A DNA stretch of 64,000 bases from Streptomyces sp. HNM0575. GTDB taxonomy: Bacteria > Actinomycetota > Actinomycetes > Streptomycetales > Streptomycetaceae. Shown in pieces: positions 30,901 through 32,252 of the stretch. Numbering within the stretch: the stretch's first letter is position 1; each line of letters starts with the position of its first letter. A program made the translations under genes and the position numbers. Under the pieces are notes generated by a model, which saw only the letters and a list, made by a program, of their open reading frames with translations, searched no databases and was not told where the DNA came from. Location of the stretch: assembly GCF_012726265.1 (NCBI RefSeq), contig NZ_JAASAG010000017.1:1-64000 (forward strand). The letters are read 5' to 3'.

Positions 30901-31960
30901 TGTGGTGCATGCGGCTGGCGTCCTCGATGACGGTGTGATCGAGTCGTTGACGCCCGAGCGTGTGGAGGCCGTGTTCCGTCCGAAGGTGGATGCCGCCTGG
31001 CATCTGCACGAGTTGACCCGTGGCCTCGATCTGTCGGCGTTCGTGCTGTTCTCCTCGGCCGCCGGTGTCTTCGGCAACGCGGGCCAGGGGAACTACGCGG
31101 CGGCCAACGCGTTCCTGGACGCGCTCGCCGTCCACCGCCGTCAACTGGGCCTGCCCGCCGTCTCGTTGGCCTGGGGCGCTTGGGCCGGGGAGGGCATGCT
31201 CGCCGAGGCGGACGCCGAGCGGATGGCCCGTTCGGGCATGCCGCCGCTGACCACGGCCGAAGGCCTGAAGCTGTTCGATGCCGCCGTGGCGGGCGAGCAG
31301 GCCGCCCTCGTACCGGTCCCGCTGGATCTGCCGGCCCTGCGTGCCCGCGGGGAGGTGCCGCCGCTGCTGCGCGGCCTGATCCGCACCCGTGCACGTCGCG
31401 CGGCGGCGGGCTCGGAGACGGTTGACTCGCTGATGCAGCGGCTGACGCCGCTGAGCGGCGGCGAGCGGCGTGAGGCGTTGACGCAGCTGGTCTGCGGTCA
31501 GGTCGCCGAAGTCCTCGGGTACGGCGGCGCCGGGGAGATCGAATCCGACCGGCAGTTCCAGGAGCTGGGCTTCGACTCGCTGACGGCCGTTGAGCTGCGC
31601 AACCGGCTGACGTCGGCCACCGGGCTGCGGCTGCCCGCGACGCTCGTCTTCGACTACCCGACACCGGCCGAACTCGTCGGCTTCCTCGGGGAGAAGCTCT
31701 TCCCCGGCGGGACGGAGGACCCCTCGGGGGCCGGCACCGTCCTCGGCGAACTGGACCGGCTGGAGCGGCTGTTGGCGGAACTCACCGTCGACGCACAGGT
31801 GCACAGGCAGGTCGCCGGGCGTTTGGAGGTGCTCAGGACCCGCTGGGCGTCGCTGCGTGAGAACGGCAAGGACGCCGCGAACAACGGCGACGTGGATCTC
31901 GAATCGGCGTCGGACGACGAGATGTTCGACCTGCTCGACCACGAACTCGGGCTGTCCTGA
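962..31960 (+). CDS. Giant six-module polyene PKS (6 x KS-AT-DH-KR-ACP)
   Basis: A 10,332-residue cytosolic type I PKS that extends a chain by six malonyl units, each reduced and dehydrated to a double bond. The ATG at 962 follows AAGGGAA and begins an N-terminal docking coil (residues 1-33). Six modules of about 1,690 residues follow, with ACP serines at 1698, 3389, 5086, 6788, 8484 and 10206. Every KS has the TACSS cysteine, every AT has GHSIGEI plus HAFH (malonyl type), every DH has HxxxGxxxxP plus DxxxH, and every KR has LDD plus the catalytic Tyr (B type). The spacing leaves no room for an ER. The C-terminal tail (about 10250-10332) ends in the docking motif ASDDEMFDLLDHELGLS. It resembles NysC/AmphC in size and module number but lacks the ER those proteins carry in one module. 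There is no terminal thioesterase, so the chain must pass to another PKS, most simply the one at 43243. Domain functions are firm; the product is inferred. Confidence 0.97.
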   Translation: MTSSDNQYVEALRSSLKEIDRLRKQNQQLIAAAVEPIAVVGMGCRYPGGVSTPEELWQLVAEGREGISGFPTDRGWDLDAIQSAAREGGFLTDPASFDAEFFGISPREAVVMDPQQRLLLETSWEAFERAGIGQEALRGSQTGVFMGTTAQDYADLLAGSAEDVGLYATTAFAASVLSGRISYLLGLEGPAVTVDTACSSSLVAMHLASQALRQGECDLALAGGVAVMSTPSGFAAFTSQGGLAPDGRCKAFSDAADGTGWSEGAGVVLLERLSDAKRKNHDILAVLRGSAINQDGASNGLTAPNGPSQQRVIRQALANAGLSPSDVHAVEAHGTGTSLGDPIEAQALLATYGQEREHPLLLGSIKSNIGHPQGAAGVAGVIKMVMSLREGLLPRTLHVDEPSGNVDWDAGAVRLLTEAADWPEADGPRRAGVSAFGVSGTNAHVILEQAPEAETTSEEDEAAAAAGSRELAVPSVLPWVVSGRSERALQAQLDSLASFVEGHPEYSRADVGFSLAASRSVFEHRAVLLASQDGRTEVARGAVPDDAGALLAVVFSGQGSQRLGMGRELYGRFPVFAEAFDAVLSYLDPGLRDVVWGDDDEDEQALNRTGWAQPALFALEVALFRLAESWGVQPDYLAGHSIGEITAAHVAGVFSLEDACTLVSARARLMEALPEGGAMAAIETTEEEVTPLLTEDVSLGAVNGPSSVVVSGEESAVTALVERFEERGVRTRRLRVSHAFHSPLMDPMLDDFRTAVAGLSFSEPEIPVVSNLTGRVADAAEIASPDYWVRHVREPVRFGDSVEWLAGQDVTGFLELGPDGVLSAMTAQLAPETTAVPVLRKDRGEEIAALTSIAQLHVNGHAVDFARLFEGTGARHVDLPTYAFQHQRFWPTAAARTGDASGLGLSAVEHPLLGASVELAGAEGTLFTSRLSLTTHPWLADHVVQGRVLFPGTGFVELAVRAGDEVGCDRVDELTLAAPLVIPEQGAVQLQVSVGVPDEAGRRGVTVHARPDGSEDAAWVEHAVGVLSVDGATAGFDASAWPPAHAVPMTVEGCYERFPELGFDYGPVFQGLQAAWRGEDGDLFAEVALPEDTPIEGFGLHPALLDAGIHAAGLPDAGAVGQEGLPFSWQGVSLHATGARSVRVRLSRAAGDAMSIEVADAAGAPVATVESLVTRPVPAAGQLEAHGPREALYVLDWAPVTAPVTPASPTDPPGLAVVGPDTLGIGESLGVEGTPWADLGSTVTVDAAASPRTVLVPVAGESGADAAESAHAAAARALELLQQRAAGEQFADSRLVFVTRGAVTGEDPAAAAVWGLVRSAQSEHPGRFGLLDLDGTDASIGALSQALDTGEPQLRLHDGQMTAPRLAKAADRQEPRSPWDVEGTVGTVLVTGGTGGLGAVVARHLVSEHGVRDLLLVSRRGQEADGAGELVAELDELGARAEVAACDVSDREALSALLAEHPVGAVVHAAGVLDDGVIESLTPERVDSVFRPKVDAAWNLHELTRDLDLSAFVLFSSAAGVFGGAGQGNYAAANAFLDALAAHRRQLGLTAVSLAWGAWAQTAGMTGDLTESDMRRIARTGMAPLTVEQGVELFDAALAGGDAAVLPLRLDLKAARAQGETPPLLRGLIRTPARARRTVAAETGTQSGLIAHLAGLGHSERTEKLTDLVRGEVAAVLGHADAASVDVTRPFQGLGFDSLTAVELRNRLTASTGLRLPATLVFDHPTVTVLAERVRDELFGADGESGLPALVSRAAGALPPVADDPVVIVGMACRYPGGVASPEDLWRLVRGGGDAISGFPTNRNWDLENLYDPDPDEPGKTHVVRGGFLHDADEFDPGFFGMSPREALATDVQQRLLLETSWHAFERAGIDPVTLRGSGTGVFAGVMSNDYSTLISDDSFEGYQGTGTAQSVLSGRVAYALGLEGPAVTVDTACSSSLVSMHLAAQALRGGECELALAGGVTVMSTPGSFVAFSRQRGLSADGRCKSFADSADGVGWSEGVGLVVLERLSDARRNGHRVLAVLRGSAVNQDGASNGLTAPNGPSQQRVIRQALASAGLSTGDVDVVEAHGTGTTLGDPIEAQALLATYGRDRDHPLLLGSVKSNIGHTQAAAGVAGVIKMVKAMRHGSLPRTLHAETPSSHVDWEAGAVELLAEEAAWPQDERVRRAAVSSFGVSGTNAHLILEQPAEVVEPEKPTSVSVSPGVVPVLASAKSAGALDGQVERLRERVAQGPRLDVGFSSVVSRSVFEHRAVLLADEEGLTEAARGVAAQDPGPLAVVFSGQGSQRLGMGRELYGRFPVFAEAFDAVLAHLDPGLRDVVWGEDAEALNRTGWAQPALFGLEVALFRLAESWGVQPDYLAGHSIGEIAAAHVAGVFSLEDACALVSARARLMEALPEGGAMAAIETSEEEVTPFLTEGVSLGAVNGPSSVVVSGEEGAVTELVSHFEEQGVRTRRLRVSHAFHSPLMDPMLEDFRTAIENLSFEAPQVPVAAWGDVSSPEYWVRHVREAVRFGDSIEWLAEQDVTTFLELGPDGVLSAMAAAIAPETTAVPVLRKDRGEEAAALAAIAQLHVTGHEMDWARIFEGTGAQRIDLPTYAFQHQRFWPAVSTRTGDASGLGLTAVEHPLLGAAVEVAGADTLLFTSRLSLASHPWLADHAVYGRVLFPGTGFVELALRAGDEVGCDRVEELTLAAPLVIPEQGAVQIQVSVAAPDEAGRRRLAVYSRPETAEDLPWVEHAVGVLAEEQPSTAEFDASVWPPAGAAPMEVEGCYERFADVGFDYGPVFQGLQAAWRGEDGEFFAEVTLPEDTPIEGFGLHPALLDASLHTGAVDASQAGSGEVPFSWQGLSLHASGARTVRVRLKSAGDGAMALTAASPSGELVASVEALVTRTLSTDQLRDERRAQDALFGVSWTPVSVQDVARTAAVVGPDPLGLAQSLAEADAHADLSAVAPAVADVVLAPVVGATDDDAAASAHATSAHVLELIQEWLSDQRFAGSRLVFVTRDAVSGEDPAAAVVWGLVRSAQSEHPGRFGLLDVDDTEASLDVLAHALGADEPQLSVREGEVRAARLSRATSSGEAVAWDAAGTVLVTGGTGGLGAVVARHLVSEHGVRDLLLVSRRGQEADGAGELTAELDELGARVEVAACDVGDREALSALLAEHTIGAVVHAAGVLDDGVIESLTPERVDSVLRPKVDAAWHLHELTRDRDLSAFVLFSSAAGVLGSAGQGNYAAGNAFLDALAAHRRQLGLPAVSLAWGAWAETGMLAETDVERMARAGMPPLSTAEGLELFDAALGADEAALVPVRLDLPVLRARGEVLPLLRGLIRVRSRRSVAGSETAASLVQRLGGLEESERYDALLDLVRGEVAGVLGHADAAAVEASRAFQDLGFDSLTAVELRNRLTSVTGLRLPATLVFDYPTAAALAAHLREELFGAELGELVVPSRVLPSLADDPVVIVGMSCRYPGGVASPEDLWRLVSEGADAISDFPADRGWDLESLFDSDPDHPGTSYTRRGGFLRDAAEFDPEFFGMSPREALATDAQQRLLLEATWEALERTGADPADLRGSQTGVFAGVMYNDYASLLDGGELEGQQGQGSSGSIASGRIAYTFGFEGPAVTVDTACSSSLVAMHWAAQALRSGECDLALAGGVTVMSTPNPFVEFSRQRGLSEDGRCKAYGDSADGVGWSEGVGLVVLERLSDARRNGHRVLAVLRGSAVNQDGASNGLTAPNGPSQQRVIRQALASAGLSTSDVDAVEGHGTGTSLGDPIEAQALMATYGQERDAERPLLLGSIKSNIGHTQAAAGVAGVIKMVEAMRHGNLPRTLHAETPSSHVDWEAGAVELLAEEAAWPQDERVRRAAVSSFGVSGTNAHLILEQPAEVVEPEKPTSVSVSPGVVPVLASAKSVVALDGQVEALGACARERSRLDVGFSSVVSRSVFEHRAVLLADEDGLAEAARGVSMSDPGPLAVVFSGQGSQRLGMGRELYGRFPVFAEAFDAVLAHLDPGLRDVVWGEDEEALNRTGWAQPALFALEVALFRLAESWGVQPDYLAGHSIGEIAAAHVAGVLSLPDACGLVSARARLMEALPEGGAMAAIETSEEEITPFLTEDVSLGAVNGPSSVVVSGEESAVTALVERFDEQGVRTRRLRVSHAFHSPLMDPMLDDFRTAIEGLAFEAPQVPVAAWGDVSSPEYWVRHVREAVRFGDSVEWLAEQDVTTFLELGPDGVLSAMAAVIVPETVAVPVLRKDRGEEIAALASIAQLHVNGHAVDFARLFDGTGAQRIDLPTYSFQHQRFWPTATHRRGDVRAAGMESVDHPLLGASVELAGAEGTLFTSRLSLATHPWLADHAVFGRVLFPGTGFVELALRAGDEVGCDRVEELTLAAPLVIPEQGAIQVQVSVGAPDESARRSVTVHARPDGGEDVPWVEHAVGVLAEEQPATAGFDASVWPPAGAAAVDVEGCYERFADAGFDYGPVFQGLQAAWRGEDGDLFAEVALPEDTRTNGFGLHPALLDAALHASGASDGSGAGVGLPFAWEGVSLHATGASRIRVRLTRDGEGATSLDVADTSGRPVASVGSLVTRPVSADQLGDAGAARDGLLAVQWTPVSAQPVPDGRTLASVGEDVAGAVSALRSAGFAIEAVEDLAEFDGPTAPDVVLVPVSGGTGAEADVADTARTLTCRALEQTQLWLREEQFARSRLVFVTRGAVSGEDPAAAVVWGLVRSAQSEHPGRFGLLDVDGAEASLDVLAQALGVDEPQVAVCEGRVLAARLGRVASSGEAVAWGSAGPVLVTGGTGGLGAVVARHLVSEHGVCDLLLVSRRGQEADGAGELTAELAGQGARVEVAACDVGDREALSALLAEHTIGAVVHAAGVLDDGVIESLTPERVDSVFRPKVDAAWNLHELTRDRDLSAFVLFSSAAGVFGNAGQGNYAAANAFLDALAAHRRELGLPAVSLAWGAWAGEGMLAEADAERMSRAGMPPLGTAEGLELFDAALGADEAALVPVRLDLPVLRSRGEVAPLLRGLIRTRARRAVAGSETAASLVRRLNGLGDSERFDALLTMVRAEVAGVLGHAGAAAVEATRAFQDLGFDSLTAVELRNRLTTTTGLRLPATLVFDYPTATGLAQHLVDELFNADTRAVSEMPTLATTADDPVVIVGMSCRYPGGVGSPEDLWRLVSEGADAISDFPADRGWDLERLFHPDPDHPGTSYTRRGGFLGEAAQFDPQFFGMSPREALATDAQQRLLLEATWEALERTGADPVALRGSRTGVFAGVMYNDYAQLLDAESEGHQGFGSSPSVVSGRVSYTFGFEGPAVTVDTACSSSLVAMHLAAQALRGGECELALAGGVTVMSTPAAFVGFSRQRGLSEDGRCKAYGDSADGVGWSEGVGLVVLERLSDARRNGHRVLAVLRGSAVNQDGASNGLTAPNGPSQQRVIRQALASAGLSTSDVDAVEGHGTGTSLGDPIEAQALMATYGQERDAERPLLLGSIKSNLGHTQAAAGVAGVIKMVEAMRHGSLPRTLHAETPSSHVDWEAGAVELLAEETEWPQDERVRRAAVSSFGVSGTNAHLILEQPDEPAEFTQGDDQEKREADLSPGVVPVLASAKSAGALDGQVEALGACARERSPVDVGFSSVVSRSVFEHRAVLLADEDGLSEAARGVAAQGPGPLAVVFSGQGSQRLGMGRELYGRFPVFAEAFDAVLAHLDPGLRDVIWGEDAEALNRTGWAQPALFALEVALFRLAESWGVQPDYLAGHSIGEIAAAHVAGVLSLPDACALVSARARLMEALPEGGAMAAIETTEEEVTPFLTEDVSLGAVNGPSSVVVSGEESAVTALIERFEEQGVRTRRLRVSHAFHSPLMDPMLEDFRTAIEGLSFEAPRVPVAAWGDVSSPEYWVRHVREAVRFGDSIEWLAEQDVTTFLELGPDGVLSAMTAAIAPETTAVPVLRKDRGEEAAALTALGRLHVNGVPVEWARLFDRTGARRIDLPTYAFQHQRFWPTATTRPGDASGFGFDAAEHPLLGAAVELADGDGVLFTSRLSLATHPWLADHVVMGQILVPGAALVELALRAGDEVGCDRVEDLTMVAPLALAEQSAVRVQVSVGAPDGAERRPVAVYSRPEDATDVPWTQHAAGTLGTGAPGIGASWPDAHVWPPVDAVPADVEDCYERFADAGFDYGPVFQGLQAAWRGEDGDLFAEVALPEDTRTSGFGLHPALLDAALHASLLGGEDESQAQPPGLPFSWEGITLHATGASAVRVRLTRGADRSMAIAVADRSGSLVATVESLSIRAISKEQLADLRGAPDALFGVEWTAVPAGEAPTDQVALVGSDTLGLADVLDAARVPVDVQPDLMSMGGLVPDLVLAPLTGETTGPTTAESAHMAAGQALESIQEWLIDPRFAGSRLVFVTRGAVSGEDPAAAVVWGLVRSAQSEHPGRFGLLDLDGAEASLDVLAQALGADEPQVAVREGRVLAARLGRVASSGEAVAWDAAGTVLVTGGTGGLGAVVARHLVSEHGVRDLLLVSRRGQEADGAGELTAELAGQGAQVEVAACDVGDREALSALLAEHPVGAVVHAAGVLDDGVIESQSPERLESVFRPKVDAAWNLHELTRGLDLSAFVLFSSAAGVFGNAGQGNYAAANAFLDALAAHRRELGLPAVSLAWGAWSEAGMLAEADAERMARSGMPPLGTAEGLELFDTALATGEPVLVPVRLDLPVLRSRGEVPPLLRGLIRTRTRRTADSSDAAVSLVQRLGGLEESERYDALLDLVRGEVAGVLGFGGGAEIDASRAFQDLGFDSLTAVELRNRLTSVTGLRLPATLVFDYPTAAALATHLREELFGAEPGELVVPSRVLPSLVDDPVVIVGMSCRYPGGVASPEDLWRLVSEGADAISDFPTDRGWDLERLFHPDPDHPGTSYTRRGGFLSEAAEFDPQFFGMSPREALATDAQQRLLLEATWEALERTGVDPADLRGSQTGVFAGVMYNDYAQLLEGAETEGHQGTGTSPSVVSGRVSYTFGFEGPAVTVDTACSSSLVAMHWAAQALRSGECSLALAGGVTVMSTPGPFVGFSRQRGLSEDGRCKAYGDSADGVGWSEGVGLVVLERLSDARRNGHRVLAVLRGSAVNQDGASNGLTAPNGPSQQRVIRQALASAGLSTSDVDAVEGHGTGTTLGDPIEAQALMATYGQERDAERPLLLGSIKSNIGHTQAAAGVAGVIKMVEAMRHGSLPRTLHAETPSSHVDWEAGAVELLAEETAWPQDKRVRRAAVSSFGVSGTNAHLILEQLDESEELESASPPDQTSEGAPSVSPGVVPVLASAKSAVALDGQVERLRERAAQGPRLDVGFSSVVSRSVFEHRAVLLADEDGVAEAARGVSMSDPGPLAVVFSGQGSQRLGMGRELYARFPVFAEAFDAVLAHLDPGLRDVVWGEDEEALNRTGWAQPALFALEVALFRLAESWGVQPDYLAGHSIGEIAAAHVAGVLSLSDACALVSARARLMEALPEGGAMAAIETTEEEVTPFLTEDVSLGAVNGPSSVVVSGEESAVAALVSRFEEQGVRTRRLRVSHAFHSPLMDPMLEDFRTAIEDLVFEAPRVPVAAWGDVSSPEYWVRHVREAVRFGESVEWLAEQDVTTFLELGPDGVLSAMAAAIAPETTAVPVLRKDRGEEAAALASIAQLHVTGHEMDWARLFDGTGAQHVDLPTYAFQHQRFWPAVSTRGGDASGLGLSAAEHPLLGAAVELADGDGVLFTGRLSLRTHPWLADHVVMGQILVPGAALVELAVRAGDEVGCDRVEDLTMAAPLVVAEHGGIQVQLRVGAADGDGRRAISVHGRAADTDDLPWTEYAAGTLAVGRTTPEFDTTAWPPTGAEPVELDHCYERFADAGFDYGPVFQGLTAAWRGEDGDLFAEVALPEDTGTSGFGLHPALLDGALHPALLDDGDEAAVPFSWEGVSLYATGASTVRVRLTRGAGGSMALALTDTLGAPVAAVESLATRPVQTEQSADAGSAIRDALFGVSWTPVSVENVSRTVAVVGSDSLGLARGLADADAYADLDAVGEVVPEVVLVPLSGGTDEDAGAAGAAHSLSAAALALVQLWLNEERFAGSRLVFVTRGAVSGEDPAAAVVWGLVRSAQSEHPGRFGLLDLDTSEASLAAIRSALGADEPQVAIREGRVLAARLGRVASSGEAVAWGSAGPVLVTGGTGGLGAVVARHLVSEHGVRDLLLVSRRGQEADGAGELTAELAGQGANVEVAACDVSDRDALTALLAQHTIDAVVHAAGVLDDGVIESLTPERVDSVLRPKVDAAWHLHELTRGLDLSAFVLFSSAAGVFGNAGQGNYAAANAFLDALAAHRRELGLPAVSLAWGAWAEAGMLAEADAERMSRSGMPPLGTAEGLELFDAALGADEAALVPVRLDLPVLRSRGEVPPLLRGLIRTRARRAVAGSETAASLVQRLNGLGDSERFDALLDLVRGEVAGVLGHADAAAVEATRAFQDLGFDSLTAVELRNRLTSATGLRLPATLVFDYPTAQALTRHLLGELIGADAPSAALMPSRVLPSLADDPVVIVGMSCRYPGGVASPEDLWRLVSEGADAISDFPTDRGWDLERLFHPDPDHPGTSYTRRGGFLGGAAEFDPQFFGMSPREALATDAQQRLLLEATWEALERTGVDPADLRGSQTGVFAGVMYNDYAQLLEGAETEGHQGTGTSPSVVSGRVSYTFGFEGPAVTVDTACSSSLVAMHWAAQALRSGECSLALAGGVTVMSTPGPFVGFSRQRGLSEDGRCKAYGDSADGVGWSEGVGLVVLERLSDARRNGHRVLAVLRGSAVNQDGASNGLTAPNGPSQQRVIRQALASAGLSTSDVDAVEGHGTGTTLGDPIEAQALMATYGQERDAERPLLLGSIKSNIGHTQAAAGVAGVIKMVEAMRHGSLPRTLHAETPSSHVDWEAGAVELLAEETAWPQDERVRRAAVSSFGVSGTNAHVILEQPDEPAEFTQGDETEQAAGDVSPMVPWVVSAKSPAALDGQIGRLKTLLGESRPADVGLSLVASRSVFEHRAVLLADEDGLTEAARGAAAQDPGPLAVVFSGQGSQRLGMGRELYGRFPVFAETFDAALAHLDPGLRDVIWGDDDEALNRTGWAQPALFALEVALFRLAESWGVQPDYLAGHSIGEIAAAHVAGVLSLPDACTLVSARARLMEALPEGGAMAAIETSEEEVTPFLTEDVSLGAVNGPTSVVVSGEENAVTALIERFEEQGVRTRRLRVSHAFHSPLMDPMLEDFRTAIEGLAFEAPRVPVAAWGDVSSPEYWVRHVREAVRFGDSIEWLAEQDVTTFLELGPDGVLSAMAAAIAPETTAVPVLRKDRAEEAAALTALSRLHVNGVHVEWARLFDRTGARRIDLPTYAFQHQRFWPAVSTRAGDVRAAGLGSVEHPLLGASVELAGAEGTLFTSRLSLRTHPWLADHVVMGQILVPGAALVELAVRAGDEVGCDRVEDLTMAAPLVVPAQGGVQVQVSVGAPDEAGRRQLVVYGRPEAGDGVPWTEHASGMLAEGEPTSVDLGGAVWPPAAAEPVELSGCYERFADVGFDYGPVFQGLTAAWRGKDGDLFAEVALPEDTRTDDFGLHPALLDAALHVALLGGDESGEGEDGGDGEENGKGDGRNGAAGLPFAWEGVTLHASGATALRVRLSRSGDAMTIALADPSGSPVASVESLVVRPVSADQLGTQASTSRDALFSLEWTPVIAPGTAPDETVAVVGPDKLDVVEALHDARVAVEERPDLAAVAEDTVPGVVLVPGLDVDRGAEGSADEAAHAVTLWALEMLQQWLEDERFADSRLVFVTRGAVTGEDPAAAALWGLVRSAQAEHPERFTLLDVDASSPSSIMVPLALGVDEPQMVIIGGEVMAGRLSRVTPAEGHVEWDSAGPVLVTGGTGGLGAVVARHLVSGHGVRDLLLVSRRGQEADGVQELTAELAEQGARVEVAACDVSDGDALTALLAQHPVGAVVHAAGVLDDGVIESLTPERVEAVFRPKVDAAWHLHELTRGLDLSAFVLFSSAAGVFGNAGQGNYAAANAFLDALAVHRRQLGLPAVSLAWGAWAGEGMLAEADAERMARSGMPPLTTAEGLKLFDAAVAGEQAALVPVPLDLPALRARGEVPPLLRGLIRTRARRAAAGSETVDSLMQRLTPLSGGERREALTQLVCGQVAEVLGYGGAGEIESDRQFQELGFDSLTAVELRNRLTSATGLRLPATLVFDYPTPAELVGFLGEKLFPGGTEDPSGAGTVLGELDRLERLLAELTVDAQVHRQVAGRLEVLRTRWASLRENGKDAANNGDVDLESASDDEMFDLLDHELGLS
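1064..6188 (+). other. PKS module 1 of giant synthase: KS-AT(mal)-DH-KR(B)-ACP
   Basis: The KS (from about residue 35) has nucleophile C198 and the usual MDPQQR motif, as expected for a first module that receives its chain from another protein. The AT serine is S641 in GHSIGEIT, with HAFH downstream, so malonyl-specific. The DH histidine is H942 in HVVQGRVLFPG. The KR has GGTGGLG, LDD and GQGNY. The ACP serine is S1698. No ER motif lies between DH and KR. Predicted output: a trans double bond. Confidence 0.9.
6250..11261 (+). other. PKS module 2 of giant synthase: KS-AT(mal)-DH-KR(B)-ACP
   Basis: KS nucleophile C1934; AT serine S2362 (GHSIGEIAAAH, HAFH); DH histidine H2655 (HAVYGRVLFPG); KR with LDD; ACP serine S3389. 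This is the first KS here with the altered motif ATDVQQR in place of MDPQQR, and with the GVMSNDY loop. Codon style changes near 6935, inside the KS, from C-ending codons to G/T-ending codons. Confidence 0.9.
11306..16352 (+). other. PKS module 3 of giant synthase: KS-AT(mal)-DH-KR(B)-ACP
   Basis: KS nucleophile C3620 with ATDAQQR and the GVMYNDY loop; AT serine S4050 with HAFH (malonyl); DH histidine H4343 (HAVFGRVLFPG); KR with LDD; ACP serine S5086. From here on the KS His motif reads EGHGTGT instead of EAHGTGT; the catalytic His is kept. Confidence 0.9.
16394..21458 (+). other. PKS module 4 of giant synthase: KS-AT(mal)-DH-KR(B)-ACP
   Basis: KS nucleophile C5315; AT serine S5750 (malonyl motifs); DH histidine H6043; KR with LDD; ACP serine S6788. 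This DH starts a second subtype, HVVMGQILVPGAALVELA, which replaces the RVLFPGTGFVELA form of modules 1-3. The HxxxGxxxxP pattern is intact in both. Confidence 0.9.
21502..26546 (+). other. PKS module 5 of giant synthase: KS-AT(mal)-DH-KR(B)-ACP
   Basis: KS nucleophile C7019; AT serine S7457 (malonyl motifs); DH histidine H7750 (QILVPGAALVELA subtype); KR with LDD; ACP serine S8484. Over about 425 residues its KS differs from that of module 6 at only a handful of positions. Confidence 0.9.
26593..31712 (+). other. PKS module 6 of giant synthase: KS-AT(mal)-DH-KR(B)-ACP
   Basis: KS nucleophile C8716; AT serine S9150 (malonyl motifs); DH histidine H9443 (QILVPGAALVELA subtype); KR with LDD; ACP serine S10206, followed by the C-terminal docking region. 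The DH carries an extra Gly/Asp/Glu-rich insert (about 29806-29890) just after its DxxxH motif, making this the longest module of the six. Confidence 0.9.
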
Positions 31961-31967
31961 CAGGGAT

Positions 31968-31993
31968 CGCGGAGCCCTCCCTCAGGCTCCGCG
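31968..31993 (+). terminator. Hairpin just after the giant PKS stop codon
   Basis: A perfect 9-bp stem (CGCGGAGCC / GGCTCCGCG) with an 8-base loop starts 8 bases after the PKS stop. It has no U-tract, as is usual for actinomycete terminators. Together with the second hairpin at 32000-32045 it probably ends or attenuates the 31-kb PKS transcript. Confidence 0.6.
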
Positions 31994-31999
31994 GCCGGT

Positions 32000-32045
32000 G
32001 CCGCCCGGCACTCCTCGGGTGTCCACCCGTCGGGTGCCGGGCGGC
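32000..32045 (+). terminator. Compound hairpin in the PKS-dehydrogenase spacer
   Basis: A 12-bp perfect outer stem (GCCGCCCGGCAC / GTGCCGGGCGGC) encloses a 22-base loop. The loop can itself pair (CGGGT / ACCCG). It lies 6 bases after the first hairpin. The pair is the strongest secondary-structure signal between genes in this window and suggests that the dehydrogenase starts a new transcription unit. The rest of the spacer up to 32252 holds short C-rich repeats and the candidate operator at 32169. Confidence 0.6.
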
Positions 32046-32168
32046 CCGTACCCGCCCGGACCCGCCCGTACCCGCGACGGGATATGGGCGCCCGGCGCCG
32101 CGCGCTGACACATACGACCCGGAAAGGCGCTCCAGCCCGGCCCCGCCGGGCCCTGCCGGGCCTCACTT

Positions 32169-32184
32169 CGGGTGAGTTCACTAG
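32169..32184 (+). promoter_or_regulatory. Candidate PAS-LuxR (PimM-type) operator before the dehydrogenase gene
   Basis: The 16-mer CGGGTGAGTTCACTAG matches 12 of 16 positions of the published PimM consensus CTVGGGAWWTCCCBAG. It ends 68 bases before the dehydrogenase start. It is the weakest of the four candidates by half-site quality (TTCACTAG). Its support comes from location and from the better sites elsewhere in this window. Confidence 0.35.
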
Positions 32185-32216
32185 TGCCGCGTCCGTGACC
32201 ATGTGCTCCACGAGGT

Positions 32217-32244
32217 CCTGTCAGCGTCGACAGGCGGAGAGGAG
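32217..32244 (+). promoter_or_regulatory. Small hairpin and ribosome binding site of the dehydrogenase gene
   Basis: An inverted repeat CCTGTC / GACAGG (loop 6) at 32217-32234 is followed directly by the strong Shine-Dalgarno sequence GGAGAGGAG at 32236-32244. That lies 8 bases before the ATG at 32253 and supports this start. The hairpin could modulate access to the site; this is speculative. Confidence 0.5.
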
Positions 32245-32252
32245 ACAGCCGC

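Noticed and set aside
10916..31942. Very long minus-strand open frames opposite the giant PKS (for example 10916-14497, 14627-18055, 23900-27853, 27929-31942)
   Set aside because: They are mirror frames of G+C-rich coding DNA. Their translations are Arg/Gly/His-rich with no domain motifs, while the plus strand encodes clear PKS domains throughout.
962..31960. Enoylreductase in one module, as in nystatin and amphotericin synthases
   Set aside because: All six modules have nearly equal length and none has the extra 300 or so residues or an ER cofactor motif between DH and KR.
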